From Marinomonas sp. MED121 (GTDB lineage: Bacteria; Pseudomonadota; Gammaproteobacteria; Pseudomonadales; Marinomonadaceae): DNA of 64,000 nucleotides. Location: positions 42,979 to 106,978 of the forward strand of contig NZ_CH672433.1 in assembly GCF_000153025.1 (NCBI RefSeq). The letters run 5' to 3'. Shown piece after piece: positions 38,559 to 48,210 of this stretch. The notes beneath the pieces are model-generated. The model was not told where the DNA came from. It made no database searches and saw only the letters and a program-made list of their open reading frames with translations. The position numbers were made by a program, and so were the translations under genes. Numbering within the stretch: position 1 is the stretch's first letter; every line of letters starts with the position of its first letter.

Positions 38559-39749
38559 ATGCATGTGATTGCTAATTTTATAGCCGATACCTGGCTACTC
38601 TGGATCTTATTAAGTATCGGTGGCCTTCTCTTCTGGAAAGGGATAAGCAGCCAGTATTTTAACTATGTCTTTAACCGTTATGTATTGGCACTTATCACTT
38701 TGCTAATCGTTAGCGGCATCGTCTTCTCTTTAATGGAAGTTTTGCCCGGTGATTGTGCTGAAAAATACATCGCTTATAAAAACACCCAAGGCGAGACCAT
38801 TACTCAAGCAGATATTGCTGCTGAACGTGCGCGCATGGGATTAGATCAACCCTTGGCAGTTCGTTGGGCAAGTTGGGTCACAGACTTAACCTTAAGAGGT
38901 GATTTAGGTTTTAGCTGTGCCAAACGACAATCAGTTAATCTCGCTCTGGGTGATCGCTTCTGGTTAAGCTTTATGTTTTGTATGGTCGGTCTTATTTTTG
39001 CCTATGTGATTGCCGTACCTTTTGGCATTTTATCGGCTTTTACCATTAATAAGGGCTGGCAAGATAAGAACCCTCAGCACACTAAATCTGAGCGCATTAT
39101 CAATACATTAGGTTTGAGTTTTAACAAGCTACTGGACTTACAACTTAGGATAATAAGTTACCTAGGCTTAGCCTTGCCTAATTTCTTACTGGCTCTGAGC
39201 ATTATTCTCTTATACGTCTTTGCAGGAGAACCCACACCAACAGGACTTTTTTCTGAACAATGGAAAAGTGTGCCTTGGTTTGGTGAAACGGGATTTGAAT
39301 TTGGCAAATTACAAGACTTCCTTGGTCATATCTGGTTGCCTATTTTTGTTATTGGTTGGTCTGCAACAGCCTTACAACTTCAAACCGTACGCGCCCTTGT
39401 CGTCGATGAGTCAAATAAGCTGTATGTGGATGCTGCAAGAGCCCGTGGCGTTGACGGTATGGCTTTGTGGGCAGGTTACCCTGTTCGACATTCTATTAGC
39501 CCACTTTTTAATAGCGTAGGGTTTGATTTTCAACGTATTTTTAATGACTTACCCATAGTCGCTGTGGTGATAGGCCTGACAGATGCTGCTGCGCTTTTAA
39601 TAGAAGCGTTAGCACAAACAAATGATCAAGAGCTCGCTGCTGGTATTTTGTTTCTTGTCGCCTTAGTGGTGATTTCGATGAATTTTATCACTGATATTGT
39701 ACTTGCGGCGATTGACCCGCGAGTGCGAAAAAGCGTACTGGGGAACTAA
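38559..39749 (+). CDS. ABC transporter permease (DppB type)
   Basis: The 396-residue inner-membrane protein has about seven hydrophobic segments, the DppB/OppB N-terminal features (VSGIVFSLMEVLPGDCAEKY, then RARMGLDQPLAVRWASWV) and the EAA-like loop AARARGVDGMALWAGYPVRHSI. An extra N-terminal membrane span and an insert around residues 165-190 make it longer than typical DppB (about 340). It pairs with the next gene, 2 bases downstream. Confidence 0.9.
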   Translation: MHVIANFIADTWLLWILLSIGGLLFWKGISSQYFNYVFNRYVLALITLLIVSGIVFSLMEVLPGDCAEKYIAYKNTQGETITQADIAAERARMGLDQPLAVRWASWVTDLTLRGDLGFSCAKRQSVNLALGDRFWLSFMFCMVGLIFAYVIAVPFGILSAFTINKGWQDKNPQHTKSERIINTLGLSFNKLLDLQLRIISYLGLALPNFLLALSIILLYVFAGEPTPTGLFSEQWKSVPWFGETGFEFGKLQDFLGHIWLPIFVIGWSATALQLQTVRALVVDESNKLYVDAARARGVDGMALWAGYPVRHSISPLFNSVGFDFQRIFNDLPIVAVVIGLTDAAALLIEALAQTNDQELAAGILFLVALVVISMNFITDIVLAAIDPRVRKSVLGN

Positions 39750-39751
39750 TC

Positions 39752-40999
39752 ATGATAATTACACGTATTTTTTCTAAGTTAAGAGGCAAGTCAGCAAACC
39801 TTGAAGGTGATGCCTATTACACCGCAGGACAAATGGCTCTCATTAAAGCTCGCTTTAAACGAAAAACCACAGGTGTCATTGCCGCTTGGATATTAGGCAG
39901 CATCATTTTTATGGGCTTTTTCGCAGGTTTTTTCTCACCTGTCGATCCCACTATTTCTGGCGCAGATAAAGACTATCGCCGTGGCGCACCACAAGTTGTG
40001 TATTTTTGGGACCAGAACGGTTTTTCGTTCCGCCCCTTTACTTATACCTATCAAAAAGAAAAAGCCAAGATAGACCTGAGTGCCTTAGCAGGCGGCGGAT
40101 TAGCAGCATTAGATGCCTTAACATCAAGCGGTGCATTAACTTCTTCTAGTCAAAATAAATATTTAATCGATGAAGATAAACGACGTTATCTCACCTTCTT
40201 TGTAAAAGGTTGGGAATACAGCTTAATTGATTTAAGCATGGCGGGACTTGATTTAGATCTTCGCTGGGATAGACACTTATTTGGTGTTGAAACAGGCCAA
40301 ATTCATTTAATGGGCACAGATGAAGATGGCAAAGATGTCTTTAGTCGTACACTACACGCTATTTGGATCACCATCAGCATTGCCATAGTTGCCTTAGTGG
40401 TAAAACTCATCACCTCTTTATTTGTTGGAGGGGTCAGTGGTTATTTTGGCGGCCGAGTGGATACCATCATGATGAGTATTACCGAAGCCGTTAGGGTCAT
40501 TCCTCCCATTCCGATTTACCTCGCTTGTGCAGTTGCCTTATCGCAAATGGATTTAACTTCAATTCAAAGGTACTTTGCCATCGCAGTCGTCATTGGAGCA
40601 TTAGATTTTGCCACCTTAGGGAGGCGTTTACGTACTCATATTCTTACCGAGCGTAATCAAGATTACGTGCTCGCAGCACAACTTTGTGGGGCCAGCACGT
40701 GGCGCATTATATGGCGTCATCTGGTACCCAGTTTTGGCAGCTACATTATTGTTGATACCTTAATTAACTTCCCTTATGTGATTCTTGCCGAGACCAGTTT
40801 GAGCTTTCTTGGATTAGGCCTAACTGAGCCTGTTAATAGCCTTGGCGTCTTATTGCAAAAAGCCCAAGACCCAGATATTCAACAAAACATGATTTGGCAA
40901 TTCTTTCCCGTCGCGGTATTTGTCGCCCTGATTATGGCCTTTGTTTTTGTCGGCGATGCCCTGCGTGATGCTGCGGACCCTTATGCGGAGAAAAAATAA
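39752..40999 (+). CDS. ABC transporter permease (DppC type)
   Basis: The 415-residue permease has an N-terminal span, a long periplasmic insert (about residues 65-185) and the core with MGTDEDGKDVFSRTLHAIW and LAAQLCGASTWRIIWRHLVPS (EAA loop), ending in SFLGLGLTEPVNSLGVLL. It partners the upstream permease. The insert is unusual and makes it longer than DppC (about 300). Confidence 0.9.
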   Translation: MIITRIFSKLRGKSANLEGDAYYTAGQMALIKARFKRKTTGVIAAWILGSIIFMGFFAGFFSPVDPTISGADKDYRRGAPQVVYFWDQNGFSFRPFTYTYQKEKAKIDLSALAGGGLAALDALTSSGALTSSSQNKYLIDEDKRRYLTFFVKGWEYSLIDLSMAGLDLDLRWDRHLFGVETGQIHLMGTDEDGKDVFSRTLHAIWITISIAIVALVVKLITSLFVGGVSGYFGGRVDTIMMSITEAVRVIPPIPIYLACAVALSQMDLTSIQRYFAIAVVIGALDFATLGRRLRTHILTERNQDYVLAAQLCGASTWRIIWRHLVPSFGSYIIVDTLINFPYVILAETSLSFLGLGLTEPVNSLGVLLQKAQDPDIQQNMIWQFFPVAVFVALIMAFVFVGDALRDAADPYAEKK

Positions 41000-41000
41000 T

Positions 41001-42728
41001 ATGAGCATACAACGAACTTGCGACAATTTATTAGAAATTCGAGATCTCAGCATAGACTTTAATACGGATGAAGGACCTGTCAGAGCTGTTGATAATGTGA
41101 GTTTAAATATTCGACCTGGCGAGGTAATGGGCCTAGTAGGAGAAAGCGGCTCAGGCAAGTCTGTCACCGCCAAAACCATTATGCGTTTAAACCCAAGTAA
41201 CGCCATTATCCAGCCAAGCAGTTCGATCCAATTACGCCACCAGGAACAGGATATCAATGTATTAAAGCTACGAGGTAAGGAGATGCGCCTAGTGCGTGGT
41301 GATGCCGTCTCCATGATATTTCAAGAACCCATGGCAAGCTTTGCACCAGCAATACGCATCAGTGATCAAATTATTCAAACCATGCAAATCCATTTAGGCA
41401 TTTCCAAAGAGGAAGCCCGTAAAGCGGGGGTAGAACTGTTTGAACGTGTGGGTATCCTGCAACCGGAAAAACGCTTTGATCAATATGTATTTGAGCTCTC
41501 CGGCGGCATGCGCCAAAGGGCCATGATTGCCATGGCGCTATCAACCAAACCTAAACTTTTGATTGCAGATGAGCCCACCACTGCATTAGATGTCACCATT
41601 CAAGCCCAAGTACTTGAGCTCATGCTTGAGCTAAGGGAACAATTTGGTATGGGGATGCTTTTTATCACTCATGACTTGGGCGTCATTTCTAAAATTGCCG
41701 ATCGCATCACCGTCATGAAAAAAGGCAAGGTCGTAGAAGCAGGCACAACGGAGCGCGTTTTATTTTCTCCAGAACACGACTATACCAAGCGCTTACTGGA
41801 TGCCTTACCTAACCTTGATAATTTGCCTGAAGCTCCCCCTAAAGAACCAAAGTCACTGGTCTCAATAAAAGACTTGTCAGTTACTTATAAACTGGCTGGC
41901 TCTGCCCGCAAGCAAGAAAGCTTTACTGCGGTAAAAAATATCTCATTAGAGTTACCTAAAGGTCAGATTATTGGTCTTGTTGGCGAAAGTGGCTCAGGTA
42001 AAACCTCGCTAGGCAAGGCTCTCCTAGGTGCCGCCCCTATTAGCAGCGGTACCGTCCATTACAATCGCAAAAAACACCCGGTCGATTTTGGCACAGATAA
42101 AGCGGTTAACCGTAAAAAGCTCGCCAAGACAGCACAGCTAGTTTTTCAAGACCCTTATAGTTCACTTAATCCACGCATGACAGTTAGAGATATTATCGCC
42201 GAGCCGCTAGAAGCCATGAAGCTCACTAAAAATAGAGACGAAACGGATAAAAAAGTGATCGCCATTGCGAAGCGTTGTCATATTGACGTGGCACACTTAC
42301 GACGCTTCCCCCATGCTTTTTCAGGTGGGCAAAGACAAAGAATCAGTATTGCTAGGGCCTTAGTCTGTAAACCTAAGTTTATTGTGGCAGACGAATCTGT
42401 CGCCGCATTAGATGTTTCAATTCAAGCTGAAATCCTCGCACTATTAAAAGAGCTAAGGGAAGAGTTAGGTATCACCATATTATTCATTTCCCATGACTTA
42501 AGTGTGATTGCCAACCTATGTGATTGGGTCTGCGTGATGAAACATGGTGAGTTAATTGAGCAAGGCAATGTGAGGGATATTTTTTTAGATCCCCAAGAAA
42601 CTTACACTCAGCAATTAATTGCTTCGATTCCTTTACTAGAAAAAAAAAGCAATACAGATATAAAACAAAAGACTAAGCCACTTGCACAAACGCAAGATCA
42701 AAGGAATCATGTATGGGAAGCTGGGTAA
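41001..42728 (+). CDS. Dual-ATPase ABC transporter subunit (DppD-DppF fusion type)
   Basis: The 575-residue protein holds two ABC ATPases in tandem. Module 1 has Walker [15 protein letters not shown], signature [14 protein letters not shown] and Walker [13 protein letters not shown]; module 2 has [31 protein letters not shown] and [12 protein letters not shown]. In the latter the glutamate after the Walker B aspartate is present (DES). I start at the ATG at 41001, two bases after the permease stop, not at 40941, which lies inside that gene. Confidence 0.93.
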   Translation: MSIQRTCDNLLEIRDLSIDFNTDEGPVRAVDNVSLNIRPGEVMGLVGESGSGKSVTAKTIMRLNPSNAIIQPSSSIQLRHQEQDINVLKLRGKEMRLVRGDAVSMIFQEPMASFAPAIRISDQIIQTMQIHLGISKEEARKAGVELFERVGILQPEKRFDQYVFELSGGMRQRAMIAMALSTKPKLLIADEPTTALDVTIQAQVLELMLELREQFGMGMLFITHDLGVISKIADRITVMKKGKVVEAGTTERVLFSPEHDYTKRLLDALPNLDNLPEAPPKEPKSLVSIKDLSVTYKLAGSARKQESFTAVKNISLELPKGQIIGLVGESGSGKTSLGKALLGAAPISSGTVHYNRKKHPVDFGTDKAVNRKKLAKTAQLVFQDPYSSLNPRMTVRDIIAEPLEAMKLTKNRDETDKKVIAIAKRCHIDVAHLRRFPHAFSGGQRQRISIARALVCKPKFIVADESVAALDVSIQAEILALLKELREELGITILFISHDLSVIANLCDWVCVMKHGELIEQGNVRDIFLDPQETYTQQLIASIPLLEKKSNTDIKQKTKPLAQTQDQRNHVWEAG

Positions 42729-42743
42729 TCAAGATAATGAAAA

Positions 42744-43655
42744 ATGTCGCTTAAAGAGCCTTTAATGGATATAACACTAAATGAAATCCGAACCTTTAAT
42801 GCTGTTGTTCGTACCGGCAGCTTTACTAAAGCAGCGCAGCTGCTCGGCGTTAGCCAACCTGCGGTGACAGCCCAAATTCGTAAGCTGGAATCCCGTTGTG
42901 AATTCCCACTGCTAGAGCGCTTTAGCAAAGAAGTACGACCCACAAGTTTAGGTAAGCAACTTAACCGCCTAAGCTGTCAATATCTGGATTTAGATCTCGC
43001 CGTAGCAGCACTATTAAAACCTGAAGTTCGTACTGAAAACTTTAGAATGAAAGTGGCTACGGCTTCCCCCATTATTTTTATGCCATTAATAGCGGCTTTT
43101 AAAAAGCAATATCCAAACGCATTAGTACAAGTCATTGCCGGTACCACACATGAATGCAAGCAACTACTGCTAGATAGAGAAGCAGATATAGGCTTATTTC
43201 CCATGCCAAATGTTTTGTCAGGCCTATCCCGTTTGGCTTTTCATTGCCATGGATTGGTTGCTATTTTACCTAACGATCATAGCCATGCCGGCGCGCAATC
43301 TGTCTCGCCCCATGACCTTATCCAAGATGCATTAATTGCCTTTAAAGATTCTTCCTTTACCCAAGATTATGTCAAAGCTGTTTTTAGTAAAGCGAACTTA
43401 CAACCAAAATTTGAAATGATGATGAGCATTTCTGAGCACGTCAGCAACGCTGTAGTAGAAGGACTAGGGGTTGGTTTCTCTTTAAGTGATGATATTCGTG
43501 CCGATCCGCGCTATACCCTGGTTCCCGTTGCAGGCACTGACATGGATATTACAGAGCATGTTGTCTGGCTAAAAACCCGCAGCCAACAACAAGGTATTAG
43601 AGAGTTTGTCGAAATGGCACTGACAAGACGTAATCTAGATCAAACATGCCAATAA
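42744..43655 (+). CDS. LysR family transcriptional regulator of the ABC import locus
   Basis: The 303-residue protein has an N-terminal LysR helix-turn-helix (TFNAVVRTGSFTKAAQLLGV, then SQPAVTAQIRKLE) and a type-2 periplasmic-binding-like effector domain. Some features (ATASPIIFMPLIAAFKKQYP, GLGVGFSLSDDI) recall the LysR regulators that accompany 2-aminoethylphosphonate genes; that resemblance is from memory. It starts 15 bases after the ATPase gene on the same strand. An ATG at 42765 is a second possible start and begins directly at MDITLNEIRTF, the usual LysR N-terminus. Confidence 0.88.
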   Translation: MSLKEPLMDITLNEIRTFNAVVRTGSFTKAAQLLGVSQPAVTAQIRKLESRCEFPLLERFSKEVRPTSLGKQLNRLSCQYLDLDLAVAALLKPEVRTENFRMKVATASPIIFMPLIAAFKKQYPNALVQVIAGTTHECKQLLLDREADIGLFPMPNVLSGLSRLAFHCHGLVAILPNDHSHAGAQSVSPHDLIQDALIAFKDSSFTQDYVKAVFSKANLQPKFEMMMSISEHVSNAVVEGLGVGFSLSDDIRADPRYTLVPVAGTDMDITEHVVWLKTRSQQQGIREFVEMALTRRNLDQTCQ

Positions 43656-43750
43656 ATTAGTCTTATCCAATAAAGTAAGCACAGATATTTACTGGCCTTT
43701 AAAATTCATCTTAGATAAACTGCTACTGTATAAAAACACAGTAGCGATTT

Positions 43751-45697
43751 ATGATTCTTTATATTGCCGAAAAACCTAGCCTCGCCCGTGCGATTGCCTC
43801 AGCCTTTCCTAAGCCTCAGAAAAAAGAAGATGGCTGTATCTGGCTGCCTAATGGGGATTGTGTGAGCTGGTGTATCGGCCACCTACTAGAACAAGCCGAG
43901 CCTGATGCTTATAACCCTGCCTATAAAAGCTGGCAACTAGATCATTTACCCATTGTGCCAGACACTTGGCAGTGGCAGGAAAAAAGCAAAACACGTAAAC
44001 AATTAAGCGTGCTTAAGAAACTCATCAAAAAAGCCAGTCAATTAGTACATGCTGGCGACCCAGATAGAGAAGGACAGCTACTTGTCGACGAAGTAATACA
44101 TTACAGCAAAGTCTCTAAAGCAAAACAGGACACTATCCAACGTTTACTCATTAATGACCTGACCCCCTCCGCAGTAAAAAAATCACTCAATCAACTTAGA
44201 TCAAATAAAGAGTTTTCAGCGCTTTCAAGATCAGCCTTAGCCAGATCAAGAGCGGATTGGCTGCATGGTATTAATCTTACCCGAGCCTATACGATTAAAG
44301 GGAAGCAAGGGGGTTATCAAGGTGTGCTTTCTATTGGCAGAGTACAAACTCCCATTTTAGGGCTAGTGGTAAAAAGGGATCTAGAAAGAGAGAATTTTAT
44401 TGCTAAAGATTTCTATCAAGTGCTGGCCAATATCGAAACGCCCAATAACGAGAAATTTAAAGCCAAATGGATTCCGAGTGACGCATGCGCCCCCCATATG
44501 GACAGTGAAGGCAGAGTGCAAAATAAAGCCCTTGCAGAAAATGTCATACAGCGCATTAAAGGACAAGATGCCAAAGTAAGCCAAGCCCAATATAAGAAAA
44601 AGCGTCAAGCGCCTCCTCTTCCCTATAACCTTTCAAGCTTACAGATTGATGCTGCTAAAGCCTTTTCCATGTCAGCTCAACAAGTCTTAGACACGTGTCA
44701 GTCCTTGTATGAAAAACATCAACTGATTACTTATCCAAGATCAGACAGCCGTTACTTACCTAACGAACAATTTAGAGACGCCCCTGCTGTTATTAAAAGT
44801 TTAAAAAATAACTTACCTCAATGGCAGGAAAAGCTAAATAAGGCCAATACAAGTCAGCGCTCAAAAGCTTGGAATGATAAAGAAGTACAGGCACACCACG
44901 CGATTATTCCAACCAGCAAACAGGCCAATATCGCCAGTTTATCGCAATCTGAGCAAAAGCTTTATGAGCTCATCGCTCGTCAGTATTTAATGCAATTTTA
45001 TCCTCACTATGAGTATTTAGAATCCTTTATTGAACTCATTATTGCGGGCGGATTATTTCGTAGTAAAGGGCATACTCCTCTTGAATCAGGTTGGAAGTTA
45101 CTTTTACCTGAGAAAAAGGCAAAACAGGATGATGATGAAAGCCACCCACTCCCCCAAGTATCGATTGGTGATAACTTATTTTGCCACCATGGAGAAATCC
45201 TTGCCAAAGTCACAACACCGCCACCAGCCTTTACTGATGCGAGCTTACTTGCTGCCATGACAGGCATAAGTCGATATGTACAACAGCCTGATATCAAAGC
45301 CATTTTAAAAGAAACCGATGGCCTAGGCACAGAGGCAACTAGAGCTAGCATTATTGAGTTGCTTTTTAGGCGTAACTTTTTAATCAGACAAGGGAAGAGC
45401 ATTTTATCTACAAGCACAGGTAAAGCCTTAATCAACAGCTTACCTGAAAGCTTAATTACCCCAGATATGACGGCAAAGTGGGAGGCAGAACTCAATCATA
45501 TTTGCCAAGGAAGTGGATCGTATGCGGGCTTTATGACTGAGCTTAAAGCAGGTTTAAAGCAATTAATTGAGCAGGCAAAAACAACGGATGTATCACTGTT
45601 TTCTGCCTTACCCTCGCCCACTAAAAAACCTTATAAGAAAAAAGGCGCCTACCGCAAAACCAGTACGAAAAATACAAAAAAGCCTAAGACATATTAA
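43751..45697 (+). CDS. topB: DNA topoisomerase III
   Basis: TopB is a type IA topoisomerase that decatenates DNA together with RecQ. The 648 residues start with the Toprim domain (MILYIAEKPSLARAIA, HAGDPDREGQLLVDEV), then the core with GRVQTPILGLVVKRD and the catalytic tyrosine in LITYPRSDSRYLP. The C-terminus is short, with a basic tail (KKPYKKKGAYRKTSTKNTKK) and no zinc fingers, as in E. coli TopB. The 3' end overlaps the terminator of the facing lysE-type gene. Confidence 0.95.
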   Translation: MILYIAEKPSLARAIASAFPKPQKKEDGCIWLPNGDCVSWCIGHLLEQAEPDAYNPAYKSWQLDHLPIVPDTWQWQEKSKTRKQLSVLKKLIKKASQLVHAGDPDREGQLLVDEVIHYSKVSKAKQDTIQRLLINDLTPSAVKKSLNQLRSNKEFSALSRSALARSRADWLHGINLTRAYTIKGKQGGYQGVLSIGRVQTPILGLVVKRDLERENFIAKDFYQVLANIETPNNEKFKAKWIPSDACAPHMDSEGRVQNKALAENVIQRIKGQDAKVSQAQYKKKRQAPPLPYNLSSLQIDAAKAFSMSAQQVLDTCQSLYEKHQLITYPRSDSRYLPNEQFRDAPAVIKSLKNNLPQWQEKLNKANTSQRSKAWNDKEVQAHHAIIPTSKQANIASLSQSEQKLYELIARQYLMQFYPHYEYLESFIELIIAGGLFRSKGHTPLESGWKLLLPEKKAKQDDDESHPLPQVSIGDNLFCHHGEILAKVTTPPPAFTDASLLAAMTGISRYVQQPDIKAILKETDGLGTEATRASIIELLFRRNFLIRQGKSILSTSTGKALINSLPESLITPDMTAKWEAELNHICQGSGSYAGFMTELKAGLKQLIEQAKTTDVSLFSALPSPTKKPYKKKGAYRKTSTKNTKKPKTY

Positions 45698-45709
45698 TTG
45701 TCTTAGGCT
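45676..45709 (-). terminator. Intrinsic terminator for the LysE gene, inside the 3' end of topB
   Basis: The stem AGCCTAAGAC/GTCTTAGGCT has a 9-base loop that contains the topB stop codon. On the minus strand it is followed by six T; on the plus strand there is no T run. So it ends the opposing transcript within topB coding sequence. Confidence 0.8.
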
Positions 45710-45734
45710 AATCAATAAAGCTTAATAATGTGGT

Positions 45735-46355
45735 CTAGCCACTAAAGCCTAACCAAGCACCCACCCCCACCATCAGACTTCCTGAAAAGCGGTTCATTGC
45801 TTTAACATTGCTCGATTGAAGTAAAAGCGTTCTTAATGTTCTTCCGCCACTTGCATAGATAAGTAGGCAAATAAATTCTAAGGTCAAAATAACGCAGATA
45901 AGCGTCATCAACTGTGCAGTTAAAGGCTGATTTGGGTTTAAAAATGGCGGTAAAAGTGCAACGAAAAATGCCCAACCTTTAGGATTTGCTATTGCTGTTA
46001 CAAAACCTTGTATAGCCAACTCTCTTCGACTTGCTTGTGATTTTTCTTGGTCAAGTTGAATGGCCATTTTGCCTTTTGAGCGCCACATTTGTATCCCAAT
46101 ATAAGCAAGGTAAAGGCCACCAAGTATTTTAAACGCTAAGAAGAAATTAGGATAATTTAATAATAAAGCAGCAACACCCACAGCCGCTAACGCGGCAACC
46201 AAAGCGACACCTGCAAGCTCACCTAGCATCATCCATAAAGCTCGCTTAACCCCAATCGTCATCCCCATCGTCATAGCAAGTGTCATACACATACCAGGAG
46301 TCAAAGAGACAAAGAAAAAAGTAGGGATAAAAACAGACAGTAATGCAAATTCCAT
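45735..46355 (-). CDS. LysE/RhtB family amino-acid exporter
   Basis: The 206-residue inner-membrane protein has five to six hydrophobic segments and the LysE/RhtB motifs: FFVSLTPGMCMTLAMTMGMTIG, GGLYLAYIGIQMWRSK and FVTAIANPKGWAFFVALLPPF. Such proteins export amino acids or homoserine lactone-like compounds; the substrate cannot be told. It stands alone and converges with topB. Confidence 0.9.
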   Translation of the reverse strand: MEFALLSVFIPTFFFVSLTPGMCMTLAMTMGMTIGVKRALWMMLGELAGVALVAALAAVGVAALLLNYPNFFLAFKILGGLYLAYIGIQMWRSKGKMAIQLDQEKSQASRRELAIQGFVTAIANPKGWAFFVALLPPFLNPNQPLTAQLMTLICVILTLEFICLLIYASGGRTLRTLLLQSSNVKAMNRFSGSLMVGVGAWLGFSG

Positions 46356-46500
46356 ATTCGCCTCGAGTAAGTAAGTTAGCAGGCTAAGATCTCATGTGAT
46401 TAATGAGAAATCAATATGGGAGAAATAGATTTAGCAAAAATTACGTGAGGGATTTAGCTAAGTCGCTAGCTTTCCTATTAGCGACTTAAGAAATGGCATA

Positions 46501-47280
46501 TTAAAAGGTCTTTTTCTTAGTGAATTCGTCATTTTCCATAAACTTACTCCACTCATCATCTAACCCGTCTTGATCTTCTTCCTCTTCCTCTTCCATTTCA
46601 GCTTCTTGTTGCTGCAGTTTCAAATCACTCTCGATTTCATCTGCCGCTGAGTTATATTTCATGATGGCTTCTTTTGCTTCGGGGGTTTCTTTTATCTCGT
46701 CTAACTCTTCAGCAGCATTACGATACATCTCAACAGCTTCTTGAAGCTTTCCAGTTAAGAAGAATTGTCTAGCCTGATAGGCCTTATGATCTGCTTTTAA
46801 TTTATAACGATAAAAACTGATAAGTTGGCTGTATTTATGACAAGCGTCAGAATCAAGTTTTTTGGCATCTTTAGATTGCTGAATAAAACTAAAAAAGGAG
46901 TCCAACAAACGTCGGATATTAATAATGAGTAATTCATCATTAATGGCTTTCGCTTTACGCTTTTGCTTACTTGTTTGAAATTTCTCCATTTCTTCAACAA
47001 CATGTCGACGTCGTTTCGCAAGCTTTTCATCTGGCGCGAGTTTAATGAGCTCATCATGAATCCCCACTAAACGAGAATACAGCCATAAACGCATATCTTT
47101 TGGCTGATACTGTGCAGGTAAATCATCTAAATAATGACGCACCTGACGCGTTTGGTTATTAAGCATTGCAACCTTTCTCAACTTTTCTAACCTAGCCTGC
47201 TCCTTCATTTGCAAGGTAACAACAAAAGCAATAAAGCCAATACCAACAACTAATAATCCAATAATAATAAAAGAAGACAT
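46501..47280 (-). CDS. Membrane-anchored helical protein of unknown function (A)
   Basis: The 259-residue protein has one N-terminal membrane segment (about residues 4-24) and is otherwise almost entirely helical and charged. A segment near residues 160-215 (AYQARQFFLTGKLQEAVEMY) looks like a TPR-type helix pair, and the tail is very acidic (a run of Glu near residue 230). I do not recognise a family. It lies 76 bases downstream of protein B, which has the same architecture, so the two are probably co-transcribed and work together at the inner membrane, with the bulk in the cytoplasm. Confidence 0.7.
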   Translation of the reverse strand: MSSFIIIGLLVVGIGFIAFVVTLQMKEQARLEKLRKVAMLNNQTRQVRHYLDDLPAQYQPKDMRLWLYSRLVGIHDELIKLAPDEKLAKRRRHVVEEMEKFQTSKQKRKAKAINDELLIINIRRLLDSFFSFIQQSKDAKKLDSDACHKYSQLISFYRYKLKADHKAYQARQFFLTGKLQEAVEMYRNAAEELDEIKETPEAKEAIMKYNSAADEIESDLKLQQQEAEMEEEEEEDQDGLDDEWSKFMENDEFTKKKTF

Positions 47281-47356
47281 TAGTAGCCTCTAACGACTGA
47301 CAATAAAAACACCATAATCTTATTTTTCACCACTTCTAGTTAACCGATCAAGCTAT

Positions 47357-48073
47357 TTATGAATCTGATCGCGTTGTTTGTTCTTTTTTTTGTGACTTCA
47401 TCTTAGTATGCAATTTTTGATCCAACTGACTGACCTTATGCTGCAACAGCTCTATTTCATCCTTAGATTGCTCTATCGCCGTAAATTTCTCCAAACCAGC
47501 CAACCCATTAAGGTATTTATCCCTTGCTTGACTCAGCCTATCTGCATCTATGTCCTGTTGAGCGACATAAGAAAGTAGATCAGTGGCAGCTAATTGCCTC
47601 ATAAAACGAATGTGCTCCATTTGACTCTTTGCAATAACCTTATCAAGTTGCCCTTGAGCACTTAAACCTTTTAAAAAAGCAGGTAAAGCCATTAAACTTT
47701 CATTCACTTTTTCCAAATGTACTTTAGAGGATACCCTTTCTTTGTTAACTTGGTATGAACCTTCTTTTAAAGCACTTATGATCCCCTTCATTTCATAGAG
47801 AGTGGCTTCTTGGCTATCCATCCTATTGATCTTTTGTAGACGTGTTAATCCACTTATCAAAAACTCAACTAAAACCATCTTTGTTTGCGTTGGCATATAG
47901 CGGTCTGATACAAGGTGCAGAACGCCAGCAATTCGATCGCAGCGCTTTTGTAACAGAGAATCCGCAATCATTTGCGCCCTTCTTCGCTCATTAATAACCC
48001 TTGCCAGTTGACTGGCAATAATGAGAATCGAAATAAATAATATAAAAGTTATTACAATTAACAGGTTATCCAT
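47357..48073 (-). CDS. Membrane-anchored helical protein of unknown function (B)
   Basis: The 238-residue protein has an N-terminal membrane segment (LLIVITFILFISILIIASQL, residues 4-23), then a basic stretch (INERRRAQ) and a long all-helical region ending in a coiled coil (EIELLQHKVSQLDQKLHTKM). The positive-inside rule puts the helical part in the cytoplasm. I do not recognise the family. It follows the pit gene, with a terminator between, and precedes protein A on the same strand. Confidence 0.7.
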   Translation of the reverse strand: MDNLLIVITFILFISILIIASQLARVINERRRAQMIADSLLQKRCDRIAGVLHLVSDRYMPTQTKMVLVEFLISGLTRLQKINRMDSQEATLYEMKGIISALKEGSYQVNKERVSSKVHLEKVNESLMALPAFLKGLSAQGQLDKVIAKSQMEHIRFMRQLAATDLLSYVAQQDIDADRLSQARDKYLNGLAGLEKFTAIEQSKDEIELLQHKVSQLDQKLHTKMKSQKKEQTTRSDS

Positions 48074-48162
48074 AAATAACTTAACTCAATGACATCTTAA
48101 GTTTTTGCGCTTACTTGTAAGTCTAATTTAATTCAGTTTATATCATTCCCATTAGATTCGTC

Positions 48163-48195
48163 ACAAAAAAGGCCAGCATATGCTGGCCTTCTTTT
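48163..48195 (-). terminator. Intrinsic terminator of pit
   Basis: The 22-base palindrome AAGGCCAGCATATGCTGGCCTT at 48169-48190 is followed on the minus strand by six T in total. It lies between pit and the gene for protein B. Confidence 0.85.
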
Positions 48196-48210
48196 TAACT
48201 TTTAGGGCTA

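Noticed and set aside
45007..45495. 162-codon minus-strand frame inside topB
   Set aside because: Shadow of the topB coding sequence.
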